From: Chalara sp. BL73
Lineage: Eukaryota; Ascomycota; Leotiomycetes; Helotiales
Assembly (NCBI GenBank): GCA_918026815.1
Contig: CAKJVC010000013.1
Location: 186,001 to 250,000 of the forward strand
Reading direction: 5' to 3'
Length of the DNA stretch: 64,000 bases
Shown here: positions 24,421-35,600 of the stretch, piece after piece
Layout of the letters: every line of letters begins with the position of its first letter
How positions within the stretch are numbered: the first letter of the stretch is position 1
Position numbers and translations under genes: made by a program
The notes under the pieces: generated by a model
Databases searched by the model: none
What the model saw: only the letters and a program-made list of their open reading frames with translations
Told to the model about the DNA's origin: nothing

Positions 24421-25356
24421 GCAGGCAGATTTGCGCATCCCGGGTAACATTGAATACCCAGAATTATGTTTCCGCATCATCACTCTTTTTGCTACTCTTC
24501 TCCGATTAAATCTGGAGCGATGGGATGCTCATGTCATCTCACCTCGGGTATGTGCCCAACAGCTTTTCATTTCCTCCTTGCATACGATGAGTATGTGTGG
24601 AACACATCTTGCCCATTCTTCAAAAAGACGTTCAATCCAGGATGTTTTCCTCTCGTATGATAAGTCATTCCAATTTTCTCCAACGCTTCTTTGCTCTTAA
24701 TGTTTTATTCCACAGGCATAACAGTAACTCTAACCCTGGCATCCTCATACAATGGGACTTAGGAAGATGGCATTCTGCGTGATAACTATTTGTTAGGCAT
24801 CCCTAATTTTTCAGTGCGCCATACAGTAACATAATGATGCTGTCCTCCGTTGTGATAATGGCTATTTCTAGTGATTCTTTCAGGCTCTTCCTGGATCACC
24901 TCAACGTATAGATATCAATGATGACTTGAAGTGGGTGACGGTGTTTTGGATGTCTTAGCTCCAAGTGCCTAGCATTTTAAGCTTGGATCACTACGCCCAT
25001 CAGCCTAACCTTTTTGAAAGTCATTGCCTGTCTCCACTTTCATTTGTGGTCAGCGCGAATATTGTACATGCAAAGTCCCATTTTCAGTACTGGCATATAG
25101 AGGATCTGGAGAAGACACAAACACACACGAGATAGCACGTGCTCAAGCAGAAGGCCTGCAATTGGGCGGGTGCACGAGTCACTTTTAAACAAGTGATATT
25201 GTGTCGTTAAGGGTCTTTCGCTTGTTCCCCTCTTTCGTTCCTCGAGGCACACTCAGGATGTGATAAATCACTCTGAATACTTAGCAGGTAAGATCATTGT
25301 TAAGTAAGACGTACTAAACTAACTGGATTTGAAAGCTGAATTACTCTATCTGCGTT
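24421..25356. other. Intergenic, no supported gene
   Basis: No domain-bearing frame is visible. The sequence may contain the eroded 3' part of the NB-ARC gene to its left, but I could not find repeat units (ankyrin, TPR, WD) in any frame. Confidence 0.45.
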
Positions 25357-25756
25357 ATGAGCGTCATACAGATTCGAGCGCCTTTAGAATTAAAACTCGT
25401 CTCGTTTATAGACCCACACGAGCGAGCCAATAACAACCACGATATCTCTAGAGTTATGCCGTTAATAGCTGAAAATGCTACATACTGGTTCTCAGACGGC
25501 TCGTATCGAAGGCCGATAGAGATTCGAGCCACAAGCGAAAAGACGTTTGCGAAAATCGTGGATAAGGTGTACGAAGTTCAGAACCGGGAGCCGCCTGTGG
25601 TAACGGCCGGAGCTGCCACATGCCGTTACTGGTTCGCTTCGCCTAGGCTGGGATCGTGGGAGGAGAAGTGTCTGCTCGGGCCAGGGGCGGGGTACCAACA
25701 TCATCATGCGGCGGGAGATAAGGTGGATGATGTCCCATAAGCATCTAAATGTCTAA
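25357..25756 (+). pseudogene. Frameshifted SnoaL-like (NTF2-fold) small protein
   Basis: The frame from ATG 25357 gives NNHDISRVMPLIAENATYWF, then SDGSYRRPIEIRATSEKTFA and VVTAGAATCRYWF. This is the usual layout of a SnoaL/DUF4440-like domain, with a helix, then YWFSDGSY, then a strand with CRY-x-F. After about 25650 the family-like sequence continues one frame over as GRGTNIIMRREIRWMMSHKH and stops at 25754-25756. The main frame instead runs to 25740 without similarity. One indel therefore separates two good halves. Members of this fold are small enzymes, isomerases or binding proteins of varied function; this copy looks broken unless the indel is an assembly error. Confidence 0.6.
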
Positions 25757-28642
25757 ATTATTTCGTTAAAGTGCTTTGCCGGCCAATATGAACAGTTTTC
25801 AGTGAAGCAAGTAAGTTTGGATGGGAAGTCTGATTGGCAGTTTTCCCGTTTGAAACGCATCTCGTTCTTCTTATGAAACCATAAAGACGTACCGTGAGAA
25901 CTCGTATCCCAAAAGCATAGATCCAAAAACCTCGGGTTCAGTTCATTCCAGGGTAAGGAAATCATAGTTTTTATTGCTTTCACTACCGTGAAAAACAAAA
26001 GGCTAAGTGTTCTGCATATCTGGCTCGCGCAGGGACCATGCTACACACCAATTATTGTGTAAAAAGCCGGGACCCTTGCTTAGGGTGGCAATCCACACCA
26101 CGAGGGGACAAAAGCAGGGGTGCCTCATTGATGGTTTGCTAAATGATGGTGACATCACGCACCAAGGGGTTAATACCAGCTTACTCTTTGGGACAGCGTG
26201 GCTAAGCACGTATTTGTCAAAGAGCTTGACCTCCCCAAGAGCCAGACCAGCGCCGCCGCAGATTGGCTGAACTGCGTCCCGGGTTTAGGACGGGTTTGAG
26301 GATGCCTCGGCTTCCGGTATTCTGCCAAAATGTGCTAACCCTGCAGAATGCTACTTCCACCTGGCTTCGATAACAATTGCCTACAACCTCGCACATATTC
26401 GGGACCTCGTATCTGTCGGAGACTCTTGGAAGTTTAGACAAGTGAAATGCACGTACAGCGTGCTAAAATTGTTATTCAATGCCGAGAAGAGAGCCGAAGT
26501 TTATATATTACCAACTTTCAACTAAAACCGTGAAGTAAACTCAACATTTGATCTAATGGACAAGTAATAAGTCTCGAGACCATCCCCAAATGCCAACCTG
26601 CTCCCTCCTATGCAAGATACCATAATACACCGATGAATCATACCCCGCTTTTTTCAATTACTCGCGCCATCAACTTCGCTTCCTGCATCTGGCGTCCTAA
26701 CAGAAGTGGTACTTTTATTTGCGGCTGCCATCTGCCATGCTAGAATAGATGCCTTGCTTTCTTATGTGCCAGTGTTGGCAGCAAAAGGGCTCGCTCCCCC
26801 TTGAACCAAAACAGTGGCCTCTGTTCCAGATCCTCCGCTCATTGTTGCAAGCTTTGGTGTTGCCGGATCGTTTAGAAAAGTTTAATTTGCAGCATTGTCC
26901 TTTGGACACGATAGAGAAAGTTCTTAGAGGCGCAAAAAGATTGTGGCTGCTTCCGGAGCCATTTTGAAGCCATTGCGAAGCCGAATAAACTAAACTGAGG
27001 CGGAACTTTTGGTGGATTTATAGGATGCTTAGCGATAAGGGTGACATGTTTTGTACTTTAAAAGCTCGACATCAGAGTTGTCTTCTACCGATATAGGCGA
27101 ACCAGCCCACCCACCCGCAGCTATATCGGACCTCTTGTTTGTCCTCTCTGGCACGTTCTATTGTCATAGAGTGTACCAGTTACTCAGCTCTTTGACGAAG
27201 AAGGCTTTTTTTTGGGCTCCGCTTTCCTCTTGTCACAGCACAGCACAAAAATGCCCAGCTTCTGATTGACCGGCCCCCCGACTTAGAGAGACTGCTGTGT
27301 GCCTTGCTGTCAAGGTGCTTGGTAACCTCGATAATTAGCTGTTTCCCGAAGGGTAGTTAGTGCTTGTCGCATCGAAGATAGTACCACTGTCCGCTGCCGT
27401 GTGAGTATACTACGATTATCTCCTTGCACCCGGCAGCCAGCGTTGGTAGACCTGTAATCGGTTGTCCTGGGTGCATTGTCGGTTAATTTAGCCTTTCCCC
27501 CCGCCCTGACCCCTCTTTGTCCCGATTTGCCCGAGCCAAACAGGCCCTAGGTTTGCAAGAGATGCATATCTAGATGCATATCTAGGTACTGCCTGCAACT
27601 TAAATCTCATATATTAAACTTTCGGCTTACCGCGAAATAGTATTGACCACATTTCTTTAAGCAGCAAGTCTTTTTATAAAAGAATTACTAATGAGTGTGA
27701 AGACTTGATGATAAAAGCTCGTATTATTAGTCTTCTGGGCTGAAGAACGAAGAAATATGGCTTCGGCTCAACAGGCTCCGGAGCATTGAGAAGGTGAGCT
27801 GTCCATGGTACGGGATTTTTCCGACCGCGTATGTAAAAGTGGAGTTGGAATCATTGCATCTTGCTTAAAGTCGCTTAAACAATGAAAACACCAAAGCCAA
27901 AATAATGGCAATGTAATAAAAACCTAACGAACTACTACAGATCAAGGTACAAGTAAAATATTTAGGCAGATTTCCCCGAGGTCGCTTGTGCTATTTCGCT
28001 AAACCGATAAATGCCTGTCATGGCATCACAGTCAGCGCCAAAAAGTCTGCGGAGCCCCTAACTACTTTTCGCATCGAGTCCACATCAAGAGCCATCAACT
28101 TTTACCTTTCAACCTTGACATCTTTTTCACAACATGCACAATTTTAACGAATTGGCAGGCATCCTGACGGCGGGGTCTTAAAAAACCAGGAATTGAACCG
28201 CTCATGCACCCATTTATAATGCTAAACGACCGGCCTTGGCAAGAAGAATGCTGCTAGCATCTTCGACGTTACGGAGTGTAATGTGACAAAAGATAGGTAT
28301 TACCTATACGCTATTGGTTGGAAAATGGGAGGGGAAATGATTTGTGTACAATGAAAACCCACTTTAGCTTAATTAGGGATATCATCTATCCAGTTCTCGG
28401 GTTACGAGTATTATTTAACCGGGTTGCTCTAATGAAAGCTTATGTCTGGCCGATCATGCACGAAAGGGCAGGAAGCGGAACAATCAGTCAAGCACCATCC
28501 CATATATGGACAACCCGTGACAGCTTGGTAGCATCGGAAAATACAAATGAATGCGGAGTACGGTTCGGTTATAAACACAAAAACCTGCCAGGAATAGGCC
28601 TGGGCAACCACGAGTCTTGGAGGAATCTAGTACGGAAGTAAG
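25757..28642. other. Long stretch without a supported gene
   Basis: Only short frames without domains occur. A 12-bp direct repeat ATGCATATCTAG is present twice in tandem near 27563-27586. A tRNA-like remnant lies at 28185-28250 (listed separately). The remainder is mixed AT-rich and neutral sequence with no clear transposon ends. Confidence 0.45.
28185..28250 (-). pseudogene. Possible tRNA-derived remnant
   Basis: On the minus strand TTGCCAAGGCCGG (28242-28230) resembles an RNA polymerase III A-box, and GCGGTTCAATTCC (about 28199-28187) resembles a B-box or T-loop, at a spacing normal for a tRNA gene. A run of T (TTTTTT, about 28185-28180) follows as a Pol III terminator would. The T stem pairs poorly and I cannot fold a convincing acceptor or anticodon stem. 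It is at best a mutated tRNA or a tRNA-derived short element. Confidence 0.25.
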
Positions 28643-28650
28643 TATATAAG
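28643..28650 (+). promoter_or_regulatory. TATA-like element upstream of the two-knottin gene
   Basis: TATATAAG stands about 115 bases before the ATG at 28764, a usual distance for a TATA box in fungi. A pyrimidine-rich stretch follows (CTTGTTCTTTCTGTCTC near 28705), typical before strong fungal start sites. Confidence 0.4.
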
Positions 28651-28763
28651 TCGTATTGGCTGCTGGGTGTTTTTGAAAACCACGGCCGTATCGCTCTCAT
28701 ACTTGTTCTTTCTGTCTCATCAATACGGGCTACTAGTTTACCAAAGCAACGACACTTGCAACA

Positions 28764-29146
28764 ATGAAAACTTTACTTGTTGTCTCCCTCCTTGTTGCCG
28801 CTGTTACCGCGGCGCCCGGCACGCAGCTCTTTGAGCCCAAATGTCACGCTGATGGCGGTAAGATGCGTCCTGCTCGATATGTATTTATTCGAACGTGTCC
28901 CTGAAAATCAATAGAGCCTTGCAGAACCGGCGACGACTGCTGCGGCGGCTACTGTGACTGGACCGTATGCTACACTCAACCTAAGTGCATACCTGAGAAC
29001 TGTTAGCGACGTCCCGCTCCTAGCAAATGAGACCGCAACTGATTGACGCGCTGATAGCCCCTTTTAACTGCATTCTAAGCGGGACTCGATGTTGCCAAGG
29101 ACTGCGTTGCGTGCAGGTGGGCAACACTTTTACATGTGTACAATAA
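28764..29146 (+). CDS. Small secreted protein with two tandem knottin-like motifs, three exons
   Basis: Exons 28764-28857, 28915-29001 and 29058-29146 join in frame to 89 residues. Introns are 57 bp (GTAAGA...ATAG) and 56 bp (GTTAGC...ATAG). Reading straight through the second intron would instead stop at a TAG at 29005. The first 17 residues form a signal peptide (KTLLVVSLLVAAVTAA). The mature part has twelve cysteines in two blocks: C-x6-C-x5-CC-x3-C-x4-C and C-x8-C-x6-CC-x4-C-x8-C. Each block has the C-C-CC-C-C order of inhibitor-cystine-knot (knottin) peptides. Single knottins occur in fungal effectors, protease inhibitors and defence or venom peptides; two in one fungal chain is less common. 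No function is proven. The second-intron donor is GTTAGC, a weaker site, so the second block depends on that join. Confidence 0.65.
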
Positions 29147-29810
29147 GTGGCGGTACTTTACCAAGGGCTATTACAGCCAAGAATCGCAGCCCCCTCTTTT
29201 TTAAAACCATGTGCACTTGTGCCTATTTTGTGTGATTTAAGAACAGCCATTTTAGGAACTAATTTGAATCTCAATGAGTAATCCTGCAAAATTAAGTAGA
29301 CTCGTTCACAGATCTTGGTTCCCTTAGATTTTGTACTTGATCTTGACGAGATCATACGCGTTTGTGGAACTCACCGAGAAAGGCGGATACTCCAAATATG
29401 CATCTGCGGGATCGATTGTGTATTAAAACTGATAATCAGACGCAACACCCTTTTCCTTTTTTTTTGATAACACAAGCCCCCGTTTTCGCCGCTTATAATA
29501 AGCATTTCGTTGCTTTTTACACTTGGTTCTAGACGGATCTGCCAACCTGGGTTACTCCCCCTACAGTGCTCACGGACACGTGTAACCAACATCGTCTTTT
29601 GCTCAAACTAGAACAGCATGTAATCTCTCGCCTTCTGCTAAAAATGTGGTTTGGCTAGTATAATGAAAATTTTCTTCTTGACGTTAACTTCTTATCTATC
29701 TACAACCTTGTCCATGCTCTTCAACTGCGTGCCATAGCGAGGCAATGAAGAAAGATACCGGAATCAATGCCTTAAGCCAGGTGAGACAGTCCCTGGCAGG
29801 TTTCCTGTGC
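29147..29810. other. Intergenic, no supported gene
   Basis: Convergent 3' flanks of the knottin-type gene and the F-box-like gene. Short frames only; poly-T near 29453-29465. Confidence 0.5.
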
Positions 29811-31382
29811 CTACCATCTTTTGAGCAAAACATTCAATTTTATACCCACAGCCTCAGCCCCCATTTCTAGTTCAGATATCCTTGTCCTATTTTCGGCGGC
29901 TTGGGAAAATTGTGATTGAGCAAATCGTGAGCCTCGATAACTGTCTTCAACGTCAATCTCGAAGCTCGACCCGAACTCCACATCCAATGTCTCCAGTTCA
30001 ATCACACAATAACGTTTCGCATCTAAAATGCTCTCTATAACTTTAAACGCTTCCGAAATCTCGAAATCATACACGAACAACTGGAATTTCTTCAAACTTT
30101 TGGGTATTATGTGCTGAACTGGAACTTGATCTCGAGAACCACAGAGTTGTATTGGAATTCCTAACTCTTCAAGATAGGGGAGAGATGCCTGAAACGTTCG
30201 GGGGGACTGGTCGCTACCCTGAAGTTGTCTTATGATAACTGATTTCAGGCTCTTACTCTGACACTCCAGGTGTCTCTCAAGTTCAGCGTTGCGGGAAAAA
30301 CGCAGACTCTTCAAGGCCCTGGGCACAGCGAGAATCCAAGTAAGAAGAGAGGCTGGGCCTTGTGGAGTAGCTATTCTGTTCAAGGTGATCTCTTTGATAG
30401 AAGAGTATCCTATTTCAACGGCATCTGCAGCCTCAATTCTTCGATTCATTAAAATGCCTTCCAAGTACAGGCTCTTCAAATTTGGGAGTTTGAATACCTT
30501 AATTAAAGTTCTGGGTGAAAGGAATTGAAGTGGAGCCATTCGCGGTGGAACTTCTGCAAATAAGGCCAGTTCAGTGATGTTTTGAAGTGCTTGAAAGGAG
30601 AGCATCTCTGAGATTTCCCAATCGCCGTCGCTGCAAGACCCGGGCCTCTCGCTAAAAACGCCCAATTTGAGAGATCTGAGATTGGGAAGGAAGTCGAATA
30701 GTTTGAGGTAATGTCGTGACAAGGTAAGGATTGTGAAATAGTCGAGCATCTCCTCTGAAGACTCAAGAATATCCCATGGTTCAATTCGTTGTGTGATGTC
30801 CTTGAAGGCGTCGTTTCCTCTTTGAATGTGGTCGATATCCCACGGGTCGGCTTCATGATATCCCTGCAATATTTCCGGACAGTCTCGGAAGGGGGCATTT
30901 AAATACAGATTCTGAACATGTCTTTCTAGAGCTGGATTCTTCACCAAAGTCATGAGGAATCTCTGGATTGGTCCAATTTCGCTGGAAGACTTTGAACGTG
31001 TCTTGATCTCAACTAGTCGGAATAGGAGTGGAATTGTTAGGGCTGCTAGGCGGCGGTTGGTTTGTGAAAGGGCTGTTAGGTCTGTCTTGATAACAAGCTT
31101 GTGAACAGGAAATCCAGGATTAATATCGGTCCACTGATGGATCCCCGATGCCAGCGAACCTGTCAAGATCTTCTGAGTGTTGTAAGACTGGATCTGCAGT
31201 TGCCAACTTGGTCGTAGTTCAGAGCTGCGTTGATCTTGATGAGAGTTGTTTTCATTTCCACGTCTCCCGTTCGCAAATTCATCGCGCTCCGTATTGGCCA
31301 TGTACTGGGCCGCCTGGTCCTGGAGATATACAGACAAAATAATGCTATGGAGAATCTCGGATGAAAGGTTCGAGAGAGACAT
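29811..31382 (-). CDS. F-box-like protein, single exon
   Basis: An uninterrupted 523-codon frame opens with ATG at 31382. Residues 2-18 (SLSNLSSEILHSIILSVY) match the first helix of a fungal F-box. After a polar insertion the second part occurs near residues 100-125 (LTALSQTNRRLAALTIPLLF), as in other fungal F-box proteins where the motif is split. The rest contains leucine-spaced stretches (LRSLKLGVF, LKSLYLEGIL, LKSLRFSRN, LEELGIPIQL) that fit irregular leucine-rich repeats. Such proteins recruit substrates to SCF ubiquitin ligases. No lesion is visible. It lies between gene-poor flanks, and nothing nearby suggests the substrate. Confidence 0.75.
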   Translation of the reverse strand: MSLSNLSSEILHSIILSVYLQDQAAQYMANTERDEFANGRRGNENNSHQDQRSSELRPSWQLQIQSYNTQKILTGSLASGIHQWTDINPGFPVHKLVIKTDLTALSQTNRRLAALTIPLLFRLVEIKTRSKSSSEIGPIQRFLMTLVKNPALERHVQNLYLNAPFRDCPEILQGYHEADPWDIDHIQRGNDAFKDITQRIEPWDILESSEEMLDYFTILTLSRHYLKLFDFLPNLRSLKLGVFSERPGSCSDGDWEISEMLSFQALQNITELALFAEVPPRMAPLQFLSPRTLIKVFKLPNLKSLYLEGILMNRRIEAADAVEIGYSSIKEITLNRIATPQGPASLLTWILAVPRALKSLRFSRNAELERHLECQSKSLKSVIIRQLQGSDQSPRTFQASLPYLEELGIPIQLCGSRDQVPVQHIIPKSLKKFQLFVYDFEISEAFKVIESILDAKRYCVIELETLDVEFGSSFEIDVEDSYRGSRFAQSQFSQAAENRTRISELEMGAEAVGIKLNVLLKRW

Positions 31383-31976
31383 AATTGGGGCTTGAATGTT
31401 CGAACCAAGCTGTTAGATAGTATCCAGGTCTCTACAAGTGTTAGATGGTATCTTAAGATGAGAAATTCTACAGAAGCGCTGGCCCTGGCGGACTTAGAGA
31501 TAACTTAAAGTCACATGTTTCAGAGCACTAGGAACGGGATCGAGGCTTTACCCAATTAAGCCGAGAGGACAAGATCCTGGTTCTCTTGCCATTAGCCCCC
31601 ACCTGAAACACGAAGCCAATCGGCTTCCTCTTCTTTTTGAAATAAGCTTAGCCTCACCCAGTCTTCAAATTGGAAAAACCTACTCCTACTTACAGTTTTA
31701 AAAAAGACCACTTTAGCCGCGATATTTTTAAGTTATTGTTTGATTGGCTGGCAAGTTCCTACCTCTCTGCGACAACTTCAACTAAGGGAACTGGGAAAAG
31801 GCTGTGATTTGGGAGTTAAGACCACTGAGCCCGACGTACCAACTCTGCTTGTCCTGGTGGGTAGAATGCTTCCCCCACACATACTAAAGATGCCACAGCC
31901 ACCTGTGATTTGCCGGAAAACTATTGCGCTTTTCCTGGTGGCGCCGTCCGGTTGTGGATTTGGAACTGATGGTAAA
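31383..31976. other. 5' flank of the F-box-like gene, then unassigned sequence
   Basis: The first part is the likely promoter of the gene reading left. An open frame on plus at 31740-32054 has no domain and runs into the LTR-like segment, so it is probably not a gene. Confidence 0.45.
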
Positions 31977-32172
31977 TGTAACAACTCAAGGCGAACAGGG
32001 ATCTCGATCCGTAGATCTCAGGGAAAAGGACTCAAAGGTGTGAACGACTATTAATTTATATAACGAAAATAACAAGCTACACACAGAAGGAAAAAAGAGA
32101 GCAGTGCTTTTTATACAGGAGACTGGCCAAGGGCCAGTGTAAGCGAGGCCATGTGGTGTCAGGGCCGTGACA
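31977..32172 (-). mobile_element. LTR-like segment (solo LTR candidate)
   Basis: Read on minus, the segment starts TGTCACGGCCCTGAC, has a TATA-like TATAAAAAGC about 55 bases in, and ends GTTACA. It is thus bounded by TG...CA with a three-base inverted terminus (TGT/ACA). The opening resembles fungal Gypsy-type LTRs. No 5-bp target duplication is visible at these exact ends, and no internal retrotransposon genes lie beside it. It may be an old solo LTR. Confidence 0.35.
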
Positions 32173-32687
32173 AAAACACTTACTTTTAACGTCGAAGTAA
32201 TACTTTCTTCGCTTTGTACATCTCACTCAGGCGCTTTTAGCGAGCCGGCTTCTGGTTTTAGTTTTTAGTGCCACACTATGGCTATCGCTGAACCTATTTC
32301 AGAACTGCAGCCTCATCCTGCCTCACCACCCCCACATCACTAGATCATCTGTGCTTTGCCAACTGAAAAAAAAAGTACGTTTTAGCATTATTAACTTCGA
32401 GAGTGTCACGAATCCAAATCCTGGCGCTATTGAAACTAGTAAGGAGGTTCTATTAGAGAGGATTCTAAACTAAAAAGAAAAGGGGGGCTCGAGAGAATCG
32501 TCAACTATGCCAAACGCCTGTCACTAGTCCTGAATAGGAAATTACATCCGAAATGATCAGGTGGTAACCGTGGCAGAGAGAAGCAACTACGTCTTAGACC
32601 TTAACTACTTCAAAATCGCCTTTTTTCTTTATCTGGACGGTGATCATTTGCCCTAATGGGTGTCATGTTAGTAAACAGCCCCGTTAA
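32173..32687. other. Intergenic, no supported gene
   Basis: 3' flank of the ankyrin-subtilisin gene. AT-rich in part; no frame with a domain. Confidence 0.5.
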
Positions 32688-35600
32688 CTAATCATAATTA
32701 ATGATCCCTTCCATTTTGCGCACATCACGTACCTGTATATGACGCAACAGATCCAACAGTGCGTGCTTGGACACGTTATCCCATGCCAGTGTCGCAATGT
32801 CCAAGTTCTCTGGCAGCGTTGAATCTTGCTGGTGGAGCTTCTCCCTGAACAGCCTTCTGAAAATGTTATCTACCCTGGGGAACTTGCCGTCTTTTCCGAT
32901 CGCCATGTTCTCAAATGCTTTCTGCAACGCGTCACGGTCTTGAAAGCAGACTTCGTTGCTGTTAACAAGCCCGGCGCCACTGACGAGCCCGGCGCAGTAG
33001 ATCAAGACGCCGGCCAGCCCGGAGGCGGCCGCCGTGGCGACCGAGCTGCCCGATTCGTACGTCACTGACTTGCCGTCCGCTGTGGGGAACGGGACGTTTC
33101 GGCCAGGGAACCAAAAGTTGACCTTGTCGTCAACCCAAGTCAACTTGTCACCGGCAAAGGTGGCACCGCCGATGCGGAGGCACTGGCCCCAGTCGCCGGG
33201 GTAGCAACTCTCGTTGGTGTTTCCTCCCTGGTCGCTGGCCGAGCAGAACATAAGAATATTGGCCGACGCTGCCTTGTTGATGGCTGCTTGGAGATGTCTC
33301 ATATCTTGGTTGTCTTGGGCTGTCGTCTGGATGGTCCAGCTCATTGAGATGATGCTGACGCCGCAGTTGATTGCCCATTCCACAGCCTAAGGCAATGTTT
33401 GCGACGTTAAAATACTTCTTTCAGTGATTGGAACTGAGATTCTCAGACATACCTTGGCCGCCGATCTGGCCGTAACACGACGACCGCTCCCGGTGAGCGC
33501 TGGGAGCTCTTCTAATCTAGCGATATACAATTGCGAGTCCGGGCATATATCGCAAATAAGCTGCGCCATCAGGGTACCGTGTTTTCCAGAAGGTACAAAA
33601 TATGAATTGACAAGCTCGGGGGAGTGAGGATAGGGGCAAAATGTTGCGCCGCCGGTAATTCTGGGCTGGAGGTCAGCCACCGTTGCGTCGATGCCATCGT
33701 CGATGATGGCAATCTTGACGGGTGCCACTTGGTTGCCTATGGATTGCGTCATTGAGGCATTCTTAAGGAATGTTGAAAAGTCTTCGATGCACTTGAGCCA
33801 CGAAGGTGCCCTGGAGTTTCCTTAGTTAACATGGTGCTACGAGATGGGGTAAATAGATATTAATCCAAGACTTACTCGTCAATGTATCTGGTAGAGTTCG
33901 AGAACTGGGATGAGAAGCCGACTTTGTTGTTGTCAGCAACCACATTTACCGTGATCCCATTCCCACCGGCCCCCTCTTTCCCCCGCTGTGACTTGGCCTG
34001 CAAGTTGCTTTTGATTATATCGGCACATCTTTTTGTGTTCCATTGGCGTCTGCCCATGTCTTCCAGTCCCTGTGACCGAGTCAGCAAGTCGAAAGGATGG
34101 CGCTCCATGTCCTGGTAAACATACATCTTGAACGAAGAGATTAACCTTTTCAAGCTACGGAAAGCAATTAGCGAAATTTATTCGCACTGCAGGAGGACTC
34201 CTAGTCGAATCTCAGCAACGTACGTAGGGGAACTTATCGCGGTTCCCGAGCCCCTCGGCGCTCGCCCAGCCCATCAGTACAGCGTTGTTGCCCGACGAGT
34301 ACAGCGAAACCTCTCTAACGTTCTGCGACGACTCGTAAATAATATCGCTACAAAGATCAACCCTCTTCCAATCCCACTCCTCCACCTTGAAGCCGTACAG
34401 CGCTTCCACGATGGCCGAGTCGGCATGAGGCCGGTCCCGGTCGTCGACGACCATGACTTTGATGATTTCACGGACACCCATTTGCCACAACCAGTCAAAG
34501 ACCACAACCAGGTCCGAGCGGCCGTTAGGCAAGGCTTGAAGCTCGCTGCTCCGTTTGGCCCGCAGGGTTCGGCTGCGTAAACACATGTAAGTTGATGCTT
34601 CCTAGGTTTATGTTACTCTGAATCAGGGGCACACACCTTTTCGCCTTCCTCTCTCTGGGCGCAGGAACCTCGACGGTCAGGATGGGCAGTGCGACGTATT
34701 TCAGAAGGCTCTCAAAGCGGAGATGGTTTGCCAGCTGTTCCAGGTACGATAGCGGAATCACTGACGTTGGTATACCCGCGAGGTCGAACTCGATGTGCCG
34801 TTCTTGGCCCGGTTGGTACAGACTTGACATAGTCTCCTCCCGGGACTTATAATTGCGCATGCAATACGACCGGATGTAGTGAGCGACCGGGTCCTTGACC
34901 AACATCATTCGCTGGGCAACCCTTTTACGGGCTTCCTCGCTGCCGGCCGTGCCCTTTTCGGCGTACTTGCTGATGAGGCCTGACACGACCGGATCATTGA
35001 GTAATGCCTGCTCTCGTGCCTAGTATGGAGTTCTCCGGGCATCATTGAAGGTCATCAAGGCTTTTGGGCACGCTTCCACAAGGAGCCGTACGCTGTGGAG
35101 TCGTGAAAGCTCCATGACATCTGGTATCACCGTCGCGGTGTCTTGAATCCCAGGTTGGATATGGACTCTTTGTTTCTCAGGGTGGCAATGTTGACCTTGC
35201 TTGGCGGCCTGAGATGCCGAATCGTTAGGATCCTTAGTATTCAGCGTCTTTGGCGGAGGTCTTGGTCTGGCCGTCTCTTTATCAAGGTCTTCGAGGATGT
35301 TGCGTAGTCTTTGCTCTCTTTCTTTGTTCGTTTCTAGCCAGTAACTGGCACAATTAGCATCACCGTTGTAGTGCTTCTCGTCAGGGTTCGAGGCACAACC
35401 AGCTTTCAAGTCGAGTTTTCCGTCTTTGTGTTTTTGTTTGCCAGACTCCTGATAATCACGGTTGCGAAGCTCTTCGAACTCTTCATGATGCTTGTCACTG
35501 TCAGACTGCTGCATGTGAATACGCTTGTCGGGATCCTGCTTAGCGGGGTTGTCCACAACCCTTTCGACCATGATATGCAACTTCTGAACTGCGATGTGCA

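Noticed and set aside
31740..32054. 104-codon frame on plus
   Set aside because: Runs into the LTR-like segment and has no domain.
34128..34580. 150-codon open frame on the plus strand
   Set aside because: Antisense to exons 2 and 3 of the ankyrin-subtilisin gene, crossing an intron; no domain.
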